From: Vibrio sinaloensis
Lineage (GTDB): Bacteria; Pseudomonadota; Gammaproteobacteria; Enterobacterales; Vibrionaceae
DNA length: 64,000 nucleotides
Reading direction: 5' to 3'
NCBI RefSeq assembly: GCF_000808535.1
Contig: NZ_JWLV01000001.1
Coordinates: forward strand, 840,630-904,629
The position numbers and the translations under genes are program-made. The notes below the pieces were generated by a model, which saw nothing but the letters and a program-made list of their open reading frames with translations, did no database searches and was not told the origin of the DNA. Positions 16,134-25,531 of the stretch are shown here, piece by piece; the stretch's first letter is position 1; every line of letters starts with the position of its first letter.

Positions 16134-18683
16134 TTAATCATCGATCTCTGGCAAACTCGCCACTTCAATGTCTAACTGTGCACCCCATGATGGGTCATCA
16201 CGCTCTTGCTTCACAACACCACGATTGTTTAGCCAAACAACGTTCTTGTCTGTCACAGGGTTAGCAGCGCCAGCTCCCCAATGGGTGTAACTGACCATAT
16301 GACAAACATCAAACTCACCCGCCGCCACTTCAATCGAACGTTTGCCTAAGAACTGTTGAGTATAGGTAAAGTATTCCGATTGAAGCTGCTCAACCAAGGT
16401 ACCTTCCGCTGCCTCAGTCACTTGAGTTAAGCTCGCGACTGCTGCGTCTTCATGCTCAACCGTTTTGCCCAACAGCAGTTCAGACTTCGCGACAGGGGTT
16501 GGTAGAACCACTTTGACATTACCCCAGCTGTTGCCACTTTCATCACGACCAATTTGACCGTAGTAATGATCTTGGTCTTCATACTGCGCTTCCACAAACA
16601 CCACGCTATTGGCTTCATCATAGCCTTTCACTCGTGTTTGAGTTAGCGCTCCAGACGCATACTGCGCAGGTAAATCAGTGACATTGGAATCTGCAAGCCA
16701 AGAGAAGTTATCTCCCATATGCTCTAAGTGATACGTCCAATGCTGAGTATGACCCACCCAAGACATATTACGCGTTACATTTTGAACCCAAGTATCGCCT
16801 ACTTGTTTTTCATAGTCGGCATCAGACAATGAGTCTAGACAAGCTTGAAGAGTGAAAGGTTGGTAACTCGAGACAATAAATTCAGCAGCGGTTGAACCAA
16901 ATAGATACTCATCCCCTTCTGCCTCATCACCATCGACATACCAAGTCACGCGCACGAAATCGTTATAAACAGCGAGGTAAAGCTTGTTATCCTCTCTGTT
17001 GAAATCACTCCAAGTTAGGTCATCTTCGAACGCTTCAGGGAGCGTGATTTCACGCAAGGTCTGGCCTTTATGTTCGATATCTTGCCAACTTCCTTGCGCC
17101 GCAAACTTGGTCAAAGCTTCCTCACCTTGATAGGCGTAATAAACAACGTCACCCACCGTTGTTAGCTGCGCGTATAAAATACCGTGGCTCGTTCCAGCCA
17201 ATGGGATCAAGTCGGCGGTATCATGTGTTCCACTGCGGTCAGAGTCATTCACCGCAATCGTTGATGCAAGCGTCTTCAACCATACGCCGCCGGCACTAAT
17301 ACCGTTACACATGTTTCCTAGAGCTTGGTAACGATCCGGATCGTACTTCTCACACCAATCTCCTTTGTTGAAACCGTAGTACCCCTCTTCAACCATGCTT
17401 GATTCAACTTTATAGGCCACACTATTGACTGGGAAAACGAGATCGCTATCAATGTGGTCAAGCCAATATTCAGAGTCATCCGCATCTTCTAGGATTTCAC
17501 GCACATTCAAGTTGCTGATATTGACACGATCCGCGGAGATTTCCTGATCCAGTTCAGACAGCGCTGTTTTGACCAGTACGCTGCCATCTTCACGACTCAC
17601 CACTTCAACAACCGTATCATCCGCTGCAACCCAACCTTCTGCGCTTAGGAGCATTTGACCATCATCAGAGCCCGGCTCTTGGTGATGTTGCTCGAAACCA
17701 CCGGTTTGGTAGTCGTAGAAGAATTGAAGCTCTTCCACTTCAGATTCTTTGTTCACGCGGATGGCGCCAAACTCCAACTCAGGTGGAGCGTAGTCCTCTG
17801 CGTAGCTGTCAAACCAAACTAAACCGTCCGATTTTAGAACCTTAAGCAGGTCAACATCTTCACTGTTTTTAACCGCATCAAGCTCATCAAGTTTGTCTTT
17901 CAAGTTTTCTTGAGCAAGGTCTAACGGGAGTTCCTCAAGAATCTTGTCAATGTCGATGTCATCTTCTGCATTCCCGATATGAGACAACACGTCATCGACC
18001 ACCTGCATCACTTGCTCGATGATCAGCTCCTTAAGCTCATCATCTTCAATGCCGGCCTTTGAAGCATCCAAAGAGTCGGTCGCGTTGGCCATCACCGATG
18101 CCGCAACTTGTGCAACCTTGTGAAGAGACATGTACGCTTCGCGTTCCTCTTGAGTCATGGTGCTCGAAGCCTTTGCCGCAACATAGTCTTGTTCTAGGTC
18201 GACTTTGCCACCTAAGCTACCAAGTTGTCCTTTCACGACCGCTTTTGCATCTTCTAAGCTCTTGCCCTTTTCCACTTCATTTTGAACCAGTGTCGTCAAC
18301 GGGCTAACAAATTCTGAGCCCGGAGGCGCGGTAAGTGTGTAGGCTTTAGTGAGAGGAGTGTCTGGGTTGTCTTGGTCAATGGTTTGACCTGGTATCACTT
18401 CAATCACAACCACGCCATTTTGGCGCTGCTGAGCGGTCAGATTTGTTAGAGTGAACTCGCCATTTTCATCGGTCACCGCTGATGGCTCATCCGCATCACA
18501 TGCCTTGTTCGCATTCAGATCCAGACACGCTATCGCGCCCTCTAGATAACCATCTGCCGCCCTTGCGGTAAAGGAAGATGTTGCCGGTGCGGTCGGGTCC
18601 GGATCCGAGCTTCCACCTCCGCCGCCACAAGCAGTTAAGCCGATTGCCACAGCCATCGCTAATACGGTACGTTGTGTGTTCAT
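16134..18683 (-). CDS. Large lipoprotein of unknown function
   Basis: 849 residues. The N-terminus is a lipoprotein signal with lipobox LTAC (Cys19) followed by a GGGGGSSDPDP linker. Residues of about 40-110 resemble a carboxypeptidase-regulatory/Big-like domain with a calcium-loop-like strip (DLNANKACDADEP). The rest is acidic and rich in Asp, Glu, Trp and Tyr, without a family I recognise. Position +2 after Cys is Gly, not Asp, consistent with outer-membrane sorting. GGAGAAATGAT precedes the ATG. Convergent with malT; no functional link is shown. Confidence 0.8.
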   Translation of the reverse strand: MNTQRTVLAMAVAIGLTACGGGGGSSDPDPTAPATSSFTARAADGYLEGAIACLDLNANKACDADEPSAVTDENGEFTLTNLTAQQRQNGVVVIEVIPGQTIDQDNPDTPLTKAYTLTAPPGSEFVSPLTTLVQNEVEKGKSLEDAKAVVKGQLGSLGGKVDLEQDYVAAKASSTMTQEEREAYMSLHKVAQVAASVMANATDSLDASKAGIEDDELKELIIEQVMQVVDDVLSHIGNAEDDIDIDKILEELPLDLAQENLKDKLDELDAVKNSEDVDLLKVLKSDGLVWFDSYAEDYAPPELEFGAIRVNKESEVEELQFFYDYQTGGFEQHHQEPGSDDGQMLLSAEGWVAADDTVVEVVSREDGSVLVKTALSELDQEISADRVNISNLNVREILEDADDSEYWLDHIDSDLVFPVNSVAYKVESSMVEEGYYGFNKGDWCEKYDPDRYQALGNMCNGISAGGVWLKTLASTIAVNDSDRSGTHDTADLIPLAGTSHGILYAQLTTVGDVVYYAYQGEEALTKFAAQGSWQDIEHKGQTLREITLPEAFEDDLTWSDFNREDNKLYLAVYNDFVRVTWYVDGDEAEGDEYLFGSTAAEFIVSSYQPFTLQACLDSLSDADYEKQVGDTWVQNVTRNMSWVGHTQHWTYHLEHMGDNFSWLADSNVTDLPAQYASGALTQTRVKGYDEANSVVFVEAQYEDQDHYYGQIGRDESGNSWGNVKVVLPTPVAKSELLLGKTVEHEDAAVASLTQVTEAAEGTLVEQLQSEYFTYTQQFLGKRSIEVAAGEFDVCHMVSYTHWGAGAANPVTDKNVVWLNNRGVVKQERDDPSWGAQLDIEVASLPEIDD

Positions 18684-19053
18684 ATCATTTCTCCGTTGAG
18701 TGAACTAATTCTTATAGCGCAGAGATATATAACCAACACTTAATATAATCATTCAGTTACATTACAAGCGCGAATATGTCGCAAACATAGCAACTCAACC
18801 TAGGTCGAAATAATACCGATATCGAATTTCATGATAAGGGGAGCAAGAACCCATCAAGAACAGATATGAATTGCGGCGCACATCTAAACTTTGATGTCCG
18901 TTGACAATAATTTTCACAACGCTCACTGAAAATAACGACCAACTCCCGCTAATTGGCATTTCACTGCATATCACCAAATTCACCCCTGATATTGCACTCT
19001 CTCTCAAAGCTGCCAAAATGCACATTGGTCACGGTGTAATAGGATTAAATTCA
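18684..19053. other. 370-base divergent intergenic region
   Basis: This gap holds the divergent promoters of the lipoprotein gene (minus) and the phosphodiesterase-like gene (plus). A TTGACA hexamer lies at 18901-18906 but no convincing -10 element follows at 16-18 bases. No coding potential with a ribosome site and no strong operator was seen. Confidence 0.4.
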
Positions 19054-21933
19054 ATGGGTTGGTTTCGCTCTAATAAGCTCAATCTCGCTGTTTGTGCAGC
19101 ACTGGTTCTCCCGGCAACAGGTCATGCCGAAGTGGGTCAAACCCCTCTAATCGGAGGGTTGTTTAACTCATCTGAGGTACTGAAAAACCAGATCGCTGAC
19201 TCACTCTCTTATTCGACGCGCTTTGCCCGAGACATGACTCTGTTTACGGTTGGCGGATTGACGCTCGAAGCCTACCTGCTCACTCTGCCACTTGACGCCA
19301 AAACCAAAGCCAAAGTGATGGCTCAGCTTGCCAATCCAAACTACGCCATTCCTTTGGGTTATTTTCTCTATCAGTTTTATGACCGTTATACTGGCATCGG
19401 CAACGAAGATACGTTTAAGCAATATTTGAAAACCGTCTACGACGATGAGGTACTGACCGGATTTGAGCACTCACTGTTTACGCTTAGTGAGCAAAGCGCC
19501 CAGCCGGAAAAAGAGCACCACAAAGACCAAGCACACCGAGAAGGCTTAAAAGTCGATCGCCACTTTATGGCGTCAATGGTGACGGTCTATGATGCGTTGG
19601 TTCAGGTTGGCGAATGGCAAGACCTCGACCGCCTACCAGACACCTATACCTATTTATCCAACCGCCCAGAAGACTTAGCGCTGGTTGCCAAAATTCAACC
19701 CATTGTCGTCGGTATCTTGAATCAAGTTGGTCAGGGTATGGATGAGGGCGACATGAAGAACGCCATTTTGGCCATTGCTCAAGATGGTTTGCCACAGTAT
19801 GTCGACAAAACCAACAACAAAGCGCAAGCGATTACCATTAGTTTGATCGATTTTGTGCGACTCAATGTGCTTAAAGCATATCGACAGTTTGTGTTTCAAG
19901 ATGAAAGGCAGCACAAGCTGAACAACTGGCTGCAAACCAACTTTGATGACAACCCAGAGTCGGTGATTGCTTTCTTAGAATCGCAGCAGAATCGACGCTT
20001 TGCCGTTCAGATCACGGTCGACGGGTTACAACAAGGTTTGATGGAAGGCTTAGTCGCCCCTGAGAAACCTTTCATCAAGCACGCGTATCAACAGCATCTT
20101 ACACTCACCGCCAAGCAGCCTGCTTTTGCTCAATCCACGCCAGATCATGTCCAAAGCGTTCGATTCTTAGAGATCTTATCTGAGCAAACCTACAAAGATC
20201 CGCACTACCTGCCGTTCTTCAAACGCCTTTACCGAGACCATTCTGATTCCATCGCTCAGGTTGGCATCTCTTCTACGCCAACCATCAGTGTGCGTAATCT
20301 ACCCATCATTAAAACGGGCGCAAAGGTCTCTGGAAAAGAAGGGACTGGTATTCCCAATTTCCACTTTGTTGACCGAGAGCAGGACCGCGCCTACTACTTC
20401 TTTGGCAACGATGCGCTGCAACTCGATAAGTTAATGCACGTCAACAAGGTTCAAACCATGTTTGATCGTCTTGTACACCTTAAAACTCTTAACTGTAACG
20501 CGCAGTACGATTGGAACGCGCACACTAGCTATGATGGATTAGTCAACCTAGGTGCAGGCGAAGCGTTGAGGGACTTTGGCGAAAAACGCTGCCTAAGAGA
20601 ACTAGACGAGCGCTCTGTGGTTGAGGCTGAGTTAACCAAAAAACGTCAATCTCTGATCGATAACATCCAAGGCTATCAAGACATCCCAGTGTGGGACTTC
20701 TACACCCGCTTAACGCGCAAATGGAAAATTGAACAGGATTTGGAAGACTACACCAAACTTGATGGCAAAGGGATGCCCGATTTCACCTTAATCTATAACC
20801 CTTGGCCGGATCACTTTGCCCATTTTGTTGGCCCGTTTAGTGATGAAATCATCATGCCAAGCGGTGAGCTAAATAGACTCGATTACTGGATTACCTCAGT
20901 TGAGCAAGCCTATAAGCGCGCTGGGGTGTATCACAACACCTTATTCGGCATGGCAGGCGATCATGGTTTAGCGCCGGTCTATCATGCGCTTAACCCTGAA
21001 AAAGCCATTTTCCCACCGCTGGAGAAACAGCTCGGCTACCCGCTAATCATCCGCAAAATTTCATCGGACGAAGGGGAAGGTCCTAAGATCACCAATGCGC
21101 TTAGCTATCCAAGTAACAAGAACATCGATGTGGTTGTCGCCTCGACAGCTGGCGGTAATTTCATGATGGATATGTTTAACTCGCAGCAAGGTTGGCATGT
21201 ACAACCCGTCTACCATGAGTTGACACAGTGGGCGCCTGTCAATGCGCCACAAGGTGAAACCGTTGATATTATTCAACGCTCACTGGATTACTTGGGCACA
21301 AGTTTAGACTACCTCGTGGTGCGAGAGTCTCAGTGCAGTGAACAGTCTTGCCACATTCGTTTGGTATCGACTCGAGAGGGTCAACGCGTTGATGAGGAAA
21401 TCATCCGCAAAGGAGACAGGTTCTTCTATCGTGGGCTCAACGACAAACCTCGCTTATTGCAAACCCAAATATTGAACCCATACCTACCAGCGCCGACGGA
21501 TGCCGCCATGTCACGATTTGGTCAGTTGGTCGACAAATGCCTCTACCAAGCCGAGGTCAGCAATCCGAACTCTTGGTGTAACGCGGAAGAATGGAAGTCA
21601 CTGACTCGCTTCACGCCTCGCCCAGACTCTGTCGTCGAGCTGGCTCAGTTATATGCAGAAGATAGAGCAGGCACCATTAACTTGTTCCCAGCAGAAGGCG
21701 TCGGTTACAACACCAAGGTGCCCGGGCGACATGCAGGTGAAAACTATTTAGAGAAAGACGCATTTATCGGTTTTTGGGGCGAGCCCATTGGCAAAAACGT
21801 TACGCCATTGCAGAGTGAGGCGAATGGTTCGCTGGCGCCAACACTGTATCAGTACCTAACGGGAGAAGAGGTGGTCGTAAACGAGAACGGCTGGGGCTAT
21901 CCATCCTTACTGAACAAGCTAGACATCCAATAA
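19054..21933 (+). CDS. Alkaline-phosphatase-superfamily protein (type I phosphodiesterase-like)
   Basis: 959 residues from the ATG at 19054, chosen because AGGATT lies upstream and the product starts with a signal-like segment (about residues 1-27, ending ATGHA). A frame start at TTG 18901 would add 51 residues with no signal. The C-terminal half holds metal-ligand strips of the superfamily: PTISVRNLPIIKTGAK (possible nucleophile region), NPWPDHFAHFVGP and FGMAGDHGLAPVYH. The first 400 residues are helical and not recognised. It probably hydrolyses phosphoesters in the periplasm; the substrate is unknown. The N-terminal extension is unusual for the family. Confidence 0.78.
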   Translation: MGWFRSNKLNLAVCAALVLPATGHAEVGQTPLIGGLFNSSEVLKNQIADSLSYSTRFARDMTLFTVGGLTLEAYLLTLPLDAKTKAKVMAQLANPNYAIPLGYFLYQFYDRYTGIGNEDTFKQYLKTVYDDEVLTGFEHSLFTLSEQSAQPEKEHHKDQAHREGLKVDRHFMASMVTVYDALVQVGEWQDLDRLPDTYTYLSNRPEDLALVAKIQPIVVGILNQVGQGMDEGDMKNAILAIAQDGLPQYVDKTNNKAQAITISLIDFVRLNVLKAYRQFVFQDERQHKLNNWLQTNFDDNPESVIAFLESQQNRRFAVQITVDGLQQGLMEGLVAPEKPFIKHAYQQHLTLTAKQPAFAQSTPDHVQSVRFLEILSEQTYKDPHYLPFFKRLYRDHSDSIAQVGISSTPTISVRNLPIIKTGAKVSGKEGTGIPNFHFVDREQDRAYYFFGNDALQLDKLMHVNKVQTMFDRLVHLKTLNCNAQYDWNAHTSYDGLVNLGAGEALRDFGEKRCLRELDERSVVEAELTKKRQSLIDNIQGYQDIPVWDFYTRLTRKWKIEQDLEDYTKLDGKGMPDFTLIYNPWPDHFAHFVGPFSDEIIMPSGELNRLDYWITSVEQAYKRAGVYHNTLFGMAGDHGLAPVYHALNPEKAIFPPLEKQLGYPLIIRKISSDEGEGPKITNALSYPSNKNIDVVVASTAGGNFMMDMFNSQQGWHVQPVYHELTQWAPVNAPQGETVDIIQRSLDYLGTSLDYLVVRESQCSEQSCHIRLVSTREGQRVDEEIIRKGDRFFYRGLNDKPRLLQTQILNPYLPAPTDAAMSRFGQLVDKCLYQAEVSNPNSWCNAEEWKSLTRFTPRPDSVVELAQLYAEDRAGTINLFPAEGVGYNTKVPGRHAGENYLEKDAFIGFWGEPIGKNVTPLQSEANGSLAPTLYQYLTGEEVVVNENGWGYPSLLNKLDIQ

Positions 21934-21935
21934 GC

Positions 21936-21962
21936 AAAAAGCGCCGTGAAGGCGCTTTTTTT
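21936..21962. terminator. Bidirectional terminator, phosphodiesterase/yibL
   Basis: AAAAAGCGCC and GGCGCTTTTT pair around a GTGAA loop between two convergent genes, with T on one side and A on the other. Confidence 0.8.
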
Positions 21963-21972
21963 ATGAATCTGA

Positions 21973-22329
21973 TTAAAATGGTTTAGGTGCGTAACCTGTC
22001 ATCACTTTCAGGTGAAGCTCTTTGCCTAATTTTGTCATTGGGTGAACCACAACCAACCCTTTTACTGACTTTTTGAGTTTACCCATATCAGCCTGCTCTG
22101 CTTTAGTGATTTCGCGCGAAAATGGCATGTCCAACAAGCTCTTACGCTCCTTGTTCATATCATATTGCTGCTTGTGTTTAACCGAGCTCGCTTTCTTGGT
22201 CAGCTTTTCAATCTCATCAGTAAACTTAGAAATCATTTCCTGATCACCACGACCTTTCGCTGCATCCAGCTTACGTTGACACGCGTCTAGACGGTTATGA
22301 AGGTTTTGCAGTTCTTTCTTTAGGCTCAT
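21973..22329 (-). CDS. yibL: YibL family ribosome-associated protein
   Basis: 118 residues. The C-terminal half matches E. coli YibL closely (ITKAEQADMGKLKKS, GLVVVHPMTKLGKE, MTGY). The N-terminal half is a Lys/Gln/Glu-rich coiled coil. YibL co-purifies with ribosomes in E. coli; its exact role is unclear. Length matches the family (about 120). It stands alone on the minus strand and shares a terminator with the convergent phosphodiesterase-like gene. Confidence 0.93.
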   Translation of the reverse strand: MSLKKELQNLHNRLDACQRKLDAAKGRGDQEMISKFTDEIEKLTKKASSVKHKQQYDMNKERKSLLDMPFSREITKAEQADMGKLKKSVKGLVVVHPMTKLGKELHLKVMTGYAPKPF

Positions 22330-22540
22330 GGTATATATCTCACTGTGACAGAAAAGGGCGGCGAGTGTAGCACAAGCTGCCCCACCACCCTAACAATTAT
22401 CTAAGCGACTTGCCTTAATCGCCCGAGGACCATTCAGTTCACCAACCGTATCAATGTTGAGTATCGGAGTAAGCGAAAAGCCCATTTTTATGTCAGTATA
22501 AAGTAAAGCTATCGATTGATTAGAATAATAAGGATTTTTT

Positions 22541-23314
22541 ATGCTTTCTCGTTCTCTGCTGCTTGTTGGCACATTGCTTAGCGCACAGGCGGTCGTAGCC
22601 AGCGACAATATCACCATTCGTTACCTTGAGCCACTTGATGCAAAAGAAGCACAGGCACTCAAAGAGATTCAGCAAAGCGGCGTCAACGACACAATGCTCG
22701 CCTTATCCGAACGCTTGATGTCGTTTAACAAGCCGCTTGTTATTGAGTATGGCAGTGATGAAGGGCCACTCTACGATCCGCAAAAGCATGTCGTTCAAAT
22801 GCCTTACACCTTCTATCAAGAGGCATGGAGCTACTTCAAAAAGAACAAATACGATGAAAAGTATGGTAAGTCTGCCGAGCTTGGTGCAATCGACACCATA
22901 CTACATACCCTCATTCACGAAGCTGGGCACGCCTATATCGCGGATCAAAACATTCCCATTCTCGGAAAAGAAGAAGATGCTGTAGACAACTTAGCCGCTC
23001 TGCTGATGATTGATTATGTCGACAACGGAGACGATGCCGCGATCAGTGCCGCCGACATGTTTGCTTTTGAATCGGGAGATAAACCCGACTATTACGAATT
23101 TGGCGAATACATTGACGAGCACAGTTTTGACTTGCAGCGTTACTTCTCTACTTTGTGTCTGGTGTATGGCAGCGATCCAGAAAAACACAAACAACTTTTG
23201 GATGAAGTCGAAAAAGATTACCTAACGGAGCGCAAAGACTTTTGCATCTATCAATATCAAACCATTAGCCAGAACTGGCACCACTACTTAAAGCAGGCGG
23301 ATTCAAAAGAATAG
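22541..23314 (+). CDS. Secreted DUF4344-type putative metallopeptidase
   Basis: 257 residues with a signal peptide (cleavage near AVVAS, residue 21). The core has LIHEAGHAYIAD, an HExxH zinc motif (about residues 126-130), followed by EEDAVDNLAALLMID, which matches the conserved strip after the motif in DUF4344 proteins. AAGGA precedes the ATG. The family is described as putative metallopeptidases and I know of no defined substrate. Two Cys near the C-terminus (LCLVYG, FCIYQY) could form a disulfide. It is a single gene followed by a long imperfect hairpin. Confidence 0.8.
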   Translation: MLSRSLLLVGTLLSAQAVVASDNITIRYLEPLDAKEAQALKEIQQSGVNDTMLALSERLMSFNKPLVIEYGSDEGPLYDPQKHVVQMPYTFYQEAWSYFKKNKYDEKYGKSAELGAIDTILHTLIHEAGHAYIADQNIPILGKEEDAVDNLAALLMIDYVDNGDDAAISAADMFAFESGDKPDYYEFGEYIDEHSFDLQRYFSTLCLVYGSDPEKHKQLLDEVEKDYLTERKDFCIYQYQTISQNWHHYLKQADSKE

Positions 23315-23322
23315 ATTAAAAT

Positions 23323-23375
23323 CGTCGTAGAAAGTCTCATGCATTTCCAGACGATGTGCATGCCTTTCTTCGACG
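23323..23375. repeat. Long imperfect hairpin after the DUF4344 gene
   Basis: CGTCGTAGAAAG (23323-23334) pairs at 11 of 12 positions with CTTTCTTCGACG (23364-23375), and CATGCA/TGCATG can pair inside. There is no strong T tail. It may be a transcript end or a small structured RNA; the remainder up to the Fur box shows nothing else. Confidence 0.45.
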
Positions 23376-23531
23376 GCTACTTTTAAACTTTGGCTCTCAT
23401 CCAACGACTCCAGCCCATTGTTAAAGGAGGGTAGATTTAGCTCTTACCCATTTTCGCTTCCTACGTTCGCCATTCCATTTCAGACAGTTTCATATTACCG
23501 TGATTTCCATCACTTAAACTCAAATACAACT

Positions 23532-23550
23532 AATATTTATTATCATTAGC
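23532..23550. promoter_or_regulatory. Fur box before the iron-transport operon
   Basis: Read on the minus strand, the 19-mer GCTAATGATAATAAATATT matches the Fur consensus GATAATGATAATCATTATC at 15 of 19 positions. It lies about 60 bases before the fecB-like start, so iron-replete Fur should repress the operon. Confidence 0.82.
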
Positions 23551-23609
23551 ATTTTTATGAGTTTGTTTTCTTGTGATAATCCACACGTATACAAAACGGA
23601 TGGAATACT

Positions 23610-24494
23610 ATGTTTAATAAATCAATCGCATTGCTAGCCACTTTATGTTTAGCGTTTAGCGCTAATGCCAAAATAACGGTTCAAGATGAACTTGGTGAAC
23701 TGGTTTTAGAATCGGTACCAAAAAGAGTTGTTGCCCTAGAATTTTCTTTTGTTGATGCCCTAGCTAACTTAGACGTTAAACCCATTGGCGTCGCCGATGA
23801 TGGTGATAAAACACGAGTAATAGAGCCGATTCGCGCTCGAATTGGTGACGATTGGACATCACTTGGTAAACGTTCTCAGCCGAGCTTAGAAGTGATTGCA
23901 TCACTAAAACCGGATCTCATCATTGCTGACCGCGAACGTCACGAAGCTATTTACGAAGACCTCAAACGAATTGCACCGACTCTAATCCTCAAAAGCCGCG
24001 GGGAAACTTACGAGGATAACCTCAAGGCTGTCGTGAAAGTCGCAGCCGCATTTGATCGTGAAGATGAGATGAAACAGCTGGTTGCCGAGCACAGCGCTCG
24101 CATGGATGAATACGCCACAAAAATCAATTCTGACGCCTCAGTCCTTTTTGCCGTATCAAGTTCACGCGGCGTCACCATGCATACTCCTAAAGCCTACGCA
24201 GGTGGTGTCATTAATCGATTGGGCCTAAATTCCCCAGTGCCGGAAGAAACGGAAAAGGCTTATGTGCGTATCACCATGGAGCGCCTATTAAAAGCTAACC
24301 CTGACTACTTATTGGTTGGTGAGTATGGCGATGAAACAGCGATTGACGAGTTTAAGAAAAACGGTCTTTGGAAGGTGATGACAGCGGTCAAAAATGACAA
24401 ATATGTTGAAACCGATCCACGTCTATGGTCTCTCAACCGTGGGATGATCGCCGCTGAAATCATGGCAGAGCAAGTCGTAAATCTGGTTCAGTGA
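23610..24494 (+). CDS. fecB: Ferric-chelate periplasmic binding protein (FecB-like)
   Basis: 294 residues with a signal peptide ending SANA (about residue 20). It has the class III binding-protein pattern: PKRVVALEFSFVDALANLDV near the start, LKPDLIIADRERHEAI, and the long backbone helix. It resembles Fe(III)-dicitrate/FecB-type and vibrioferrin PvuB-type proteins, so citrate or another carboxylate siderophore is a reasonable ligand guess. It is the first gene of a four-gene unit preceded by a Fur box; its stop overlaps the next start (TGATG). Confidence 0.85.
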   Translation: MFNKSIALLATLCLAFSANAKITVQDELGELVLESVPKRVVALEFSFVDALANLDVKPIGVADDGDKTRVIEPIRARIGDDWTSLGKRSQPSLEVIASLKPDLIIADRERHEAIYEDLKRIAPTLILKSRGETYEDNLKAVVKVAAAFDREDEMKQLVAEHSARMDEYATKINSDASVLFAVSSSRGVTMHTPKAYAGGVINRLGLNSPVPEETEKAYVRITMERLLKANPDYLLVGEYGDETAIDEFKKNGLWKVMTAVKNDKYVETDPRLWSLNRGMIAAEIMAEQVVNLVQ

Positions 24495-25531
24495 TGTCTC
24501 AATTAGCCCTCTCCGCGCCAGCGTCCCGCTGGCGTTTTTCTGTTTTCATCCCTGTCGTTTTAGGGCTACTCGTGCTCGGCTTTGGCTGGTCTTTGTTTGT
24601 TGGCTCCGATTTCGAAATGGGGTGGATTGACGTTTGGCATTGGTTAATCGGTGCAACGGGTAACGAAATCCATCAGCACATCATCAAGGAAGTGCGCCTA
24701 CCGAGAGTGTTGTGCGCTGTTGGTGTGGGAGCCAGTCTGGCTGTCGCGGGTTTATTGATGCAGGCATTGACAAGAAACCCTATCGCTTCCCCCTCAGTTT
24801 TTGGTGTGAGTGCAGGCGCTTCCTTTGCGTTTGCTTTTGCCTCTACCGGACTTATCGGCTGGTTTTCCGCTCTACCGATATTGGTCGTCACCTTTATCGG
24901 CGCAACGATCGCGGGGCTTGCGGTCTTTTTCCTTGCAGGGTTGCACCAACATCAAGTCAATCCCGTGCGCGTTGTGCTCGCGGGCGTTGCTCTGAACTTC
25001 CTTTTCTTATCTCTTACTCGTGCCGCCGTTATTCTTGCCGACGAAAGCGCTTATGGGGTTATGCATTGGATAACAGGTACGATAGCGAATGTAGATTGGG
25101 GCCACGTACAGGTGCTCTATTGGAGTTTGCTTGTCGGTCTTGCCGCTGCACTGTACCTAAGCTACCAACTTAACCTGCTTGCCTTGGGTGAATCCATGAT
25201 GAAAAACTTGGGTGGGAAGCTTGCCCTCGTACGCATCGGTACGAGTTTAACGCTCATTTTGCTAATCGCAGCGTCTGTGTCTGTAGCGGGGCCCATCGCT
25301 TTCATTGGTCTAGTCATTCCCCATCTTTCGCGCAGCTTAGTCGGGCATGATCTTCGCCTACTCGTGCCAGTCTGCGCTCTACTTGGTGCCAATTTATTGG
25401 TCTACGCAGACGCAATTACTCAACTACTAGCCCGAGGTTCAGAGAGTCCAGTCGGCATTCTGACTAACTTTATTGGCGCGAGTTTCTTCCTCCTACTGGC
25501 CAAAAAACAGGTTAAAAAGCAATATGCCTAA
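24494..25531 (+). CDS. fecC: Iron-chelate ABC permease (FecC-like)
   Basis: 345-residue inner-membrane permease of the BtuC/FecCD family with about nine to ten membrane helices. Characteristic strips: RLPRVLCAVGVGASLAVAG, ALTRNPIASPSVFGV and GPIAFIGLVIPHLSR (the ATPase-docking loop). The YGVMHWITG segment resembles FecC (YGIFYWLAG). The ATG at 24494 overlaps the fecB stop as TGATG; a GTG one codon earlier is possible. It would pair with the next permease as a heterodimer. Confidence 0.9.
   Translation: MSQLALSAPASRWRFSVFIPVVLGLLVLGFGWSLFVGSDFEMGWIDVWHWLIGATGNEIHQHIIKEVRLPRVLCAVGVGASLAVAGLLMQALTRNPIASPSVFGVSAGASFAFAFASTGLIGWFSALPILVVTFIGATIAGLAVFFLAGLHQHQVNPVRVVLAGVALNFLFLSLTRAAVILADESAYGVMHWITGTIANVDWGHVQVLYWSLLVGLAAALYLSYQLNLLALGESMMKNLGGKLALVRIGTSLTLILLIAASVSVAGPIAFIGLVIPHLSRSLVGHDLRLLVPVCALLGANLLVYADAITQLLARGSESPVGILTNFIGASFFLLLAKKQVKKQYA

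Noticed and set aside
22390..22485. 31-codon minus-strand ORF ending ASRLDNC between yibL and the DUF4344 gene
   Set aside because: It has no ribosome site, and the longer open frame overlaps the DUF4344 signal region on the other strand. It might be a relic but cannot be matched to a family by eye.
24712..25173. 153-codon plus-strand frame inside fecC
   Set aside because: It is a Cys/Arg-rich +1 shadow of a membrane protein gene, typical of frame-shifted hydrophobic codons.
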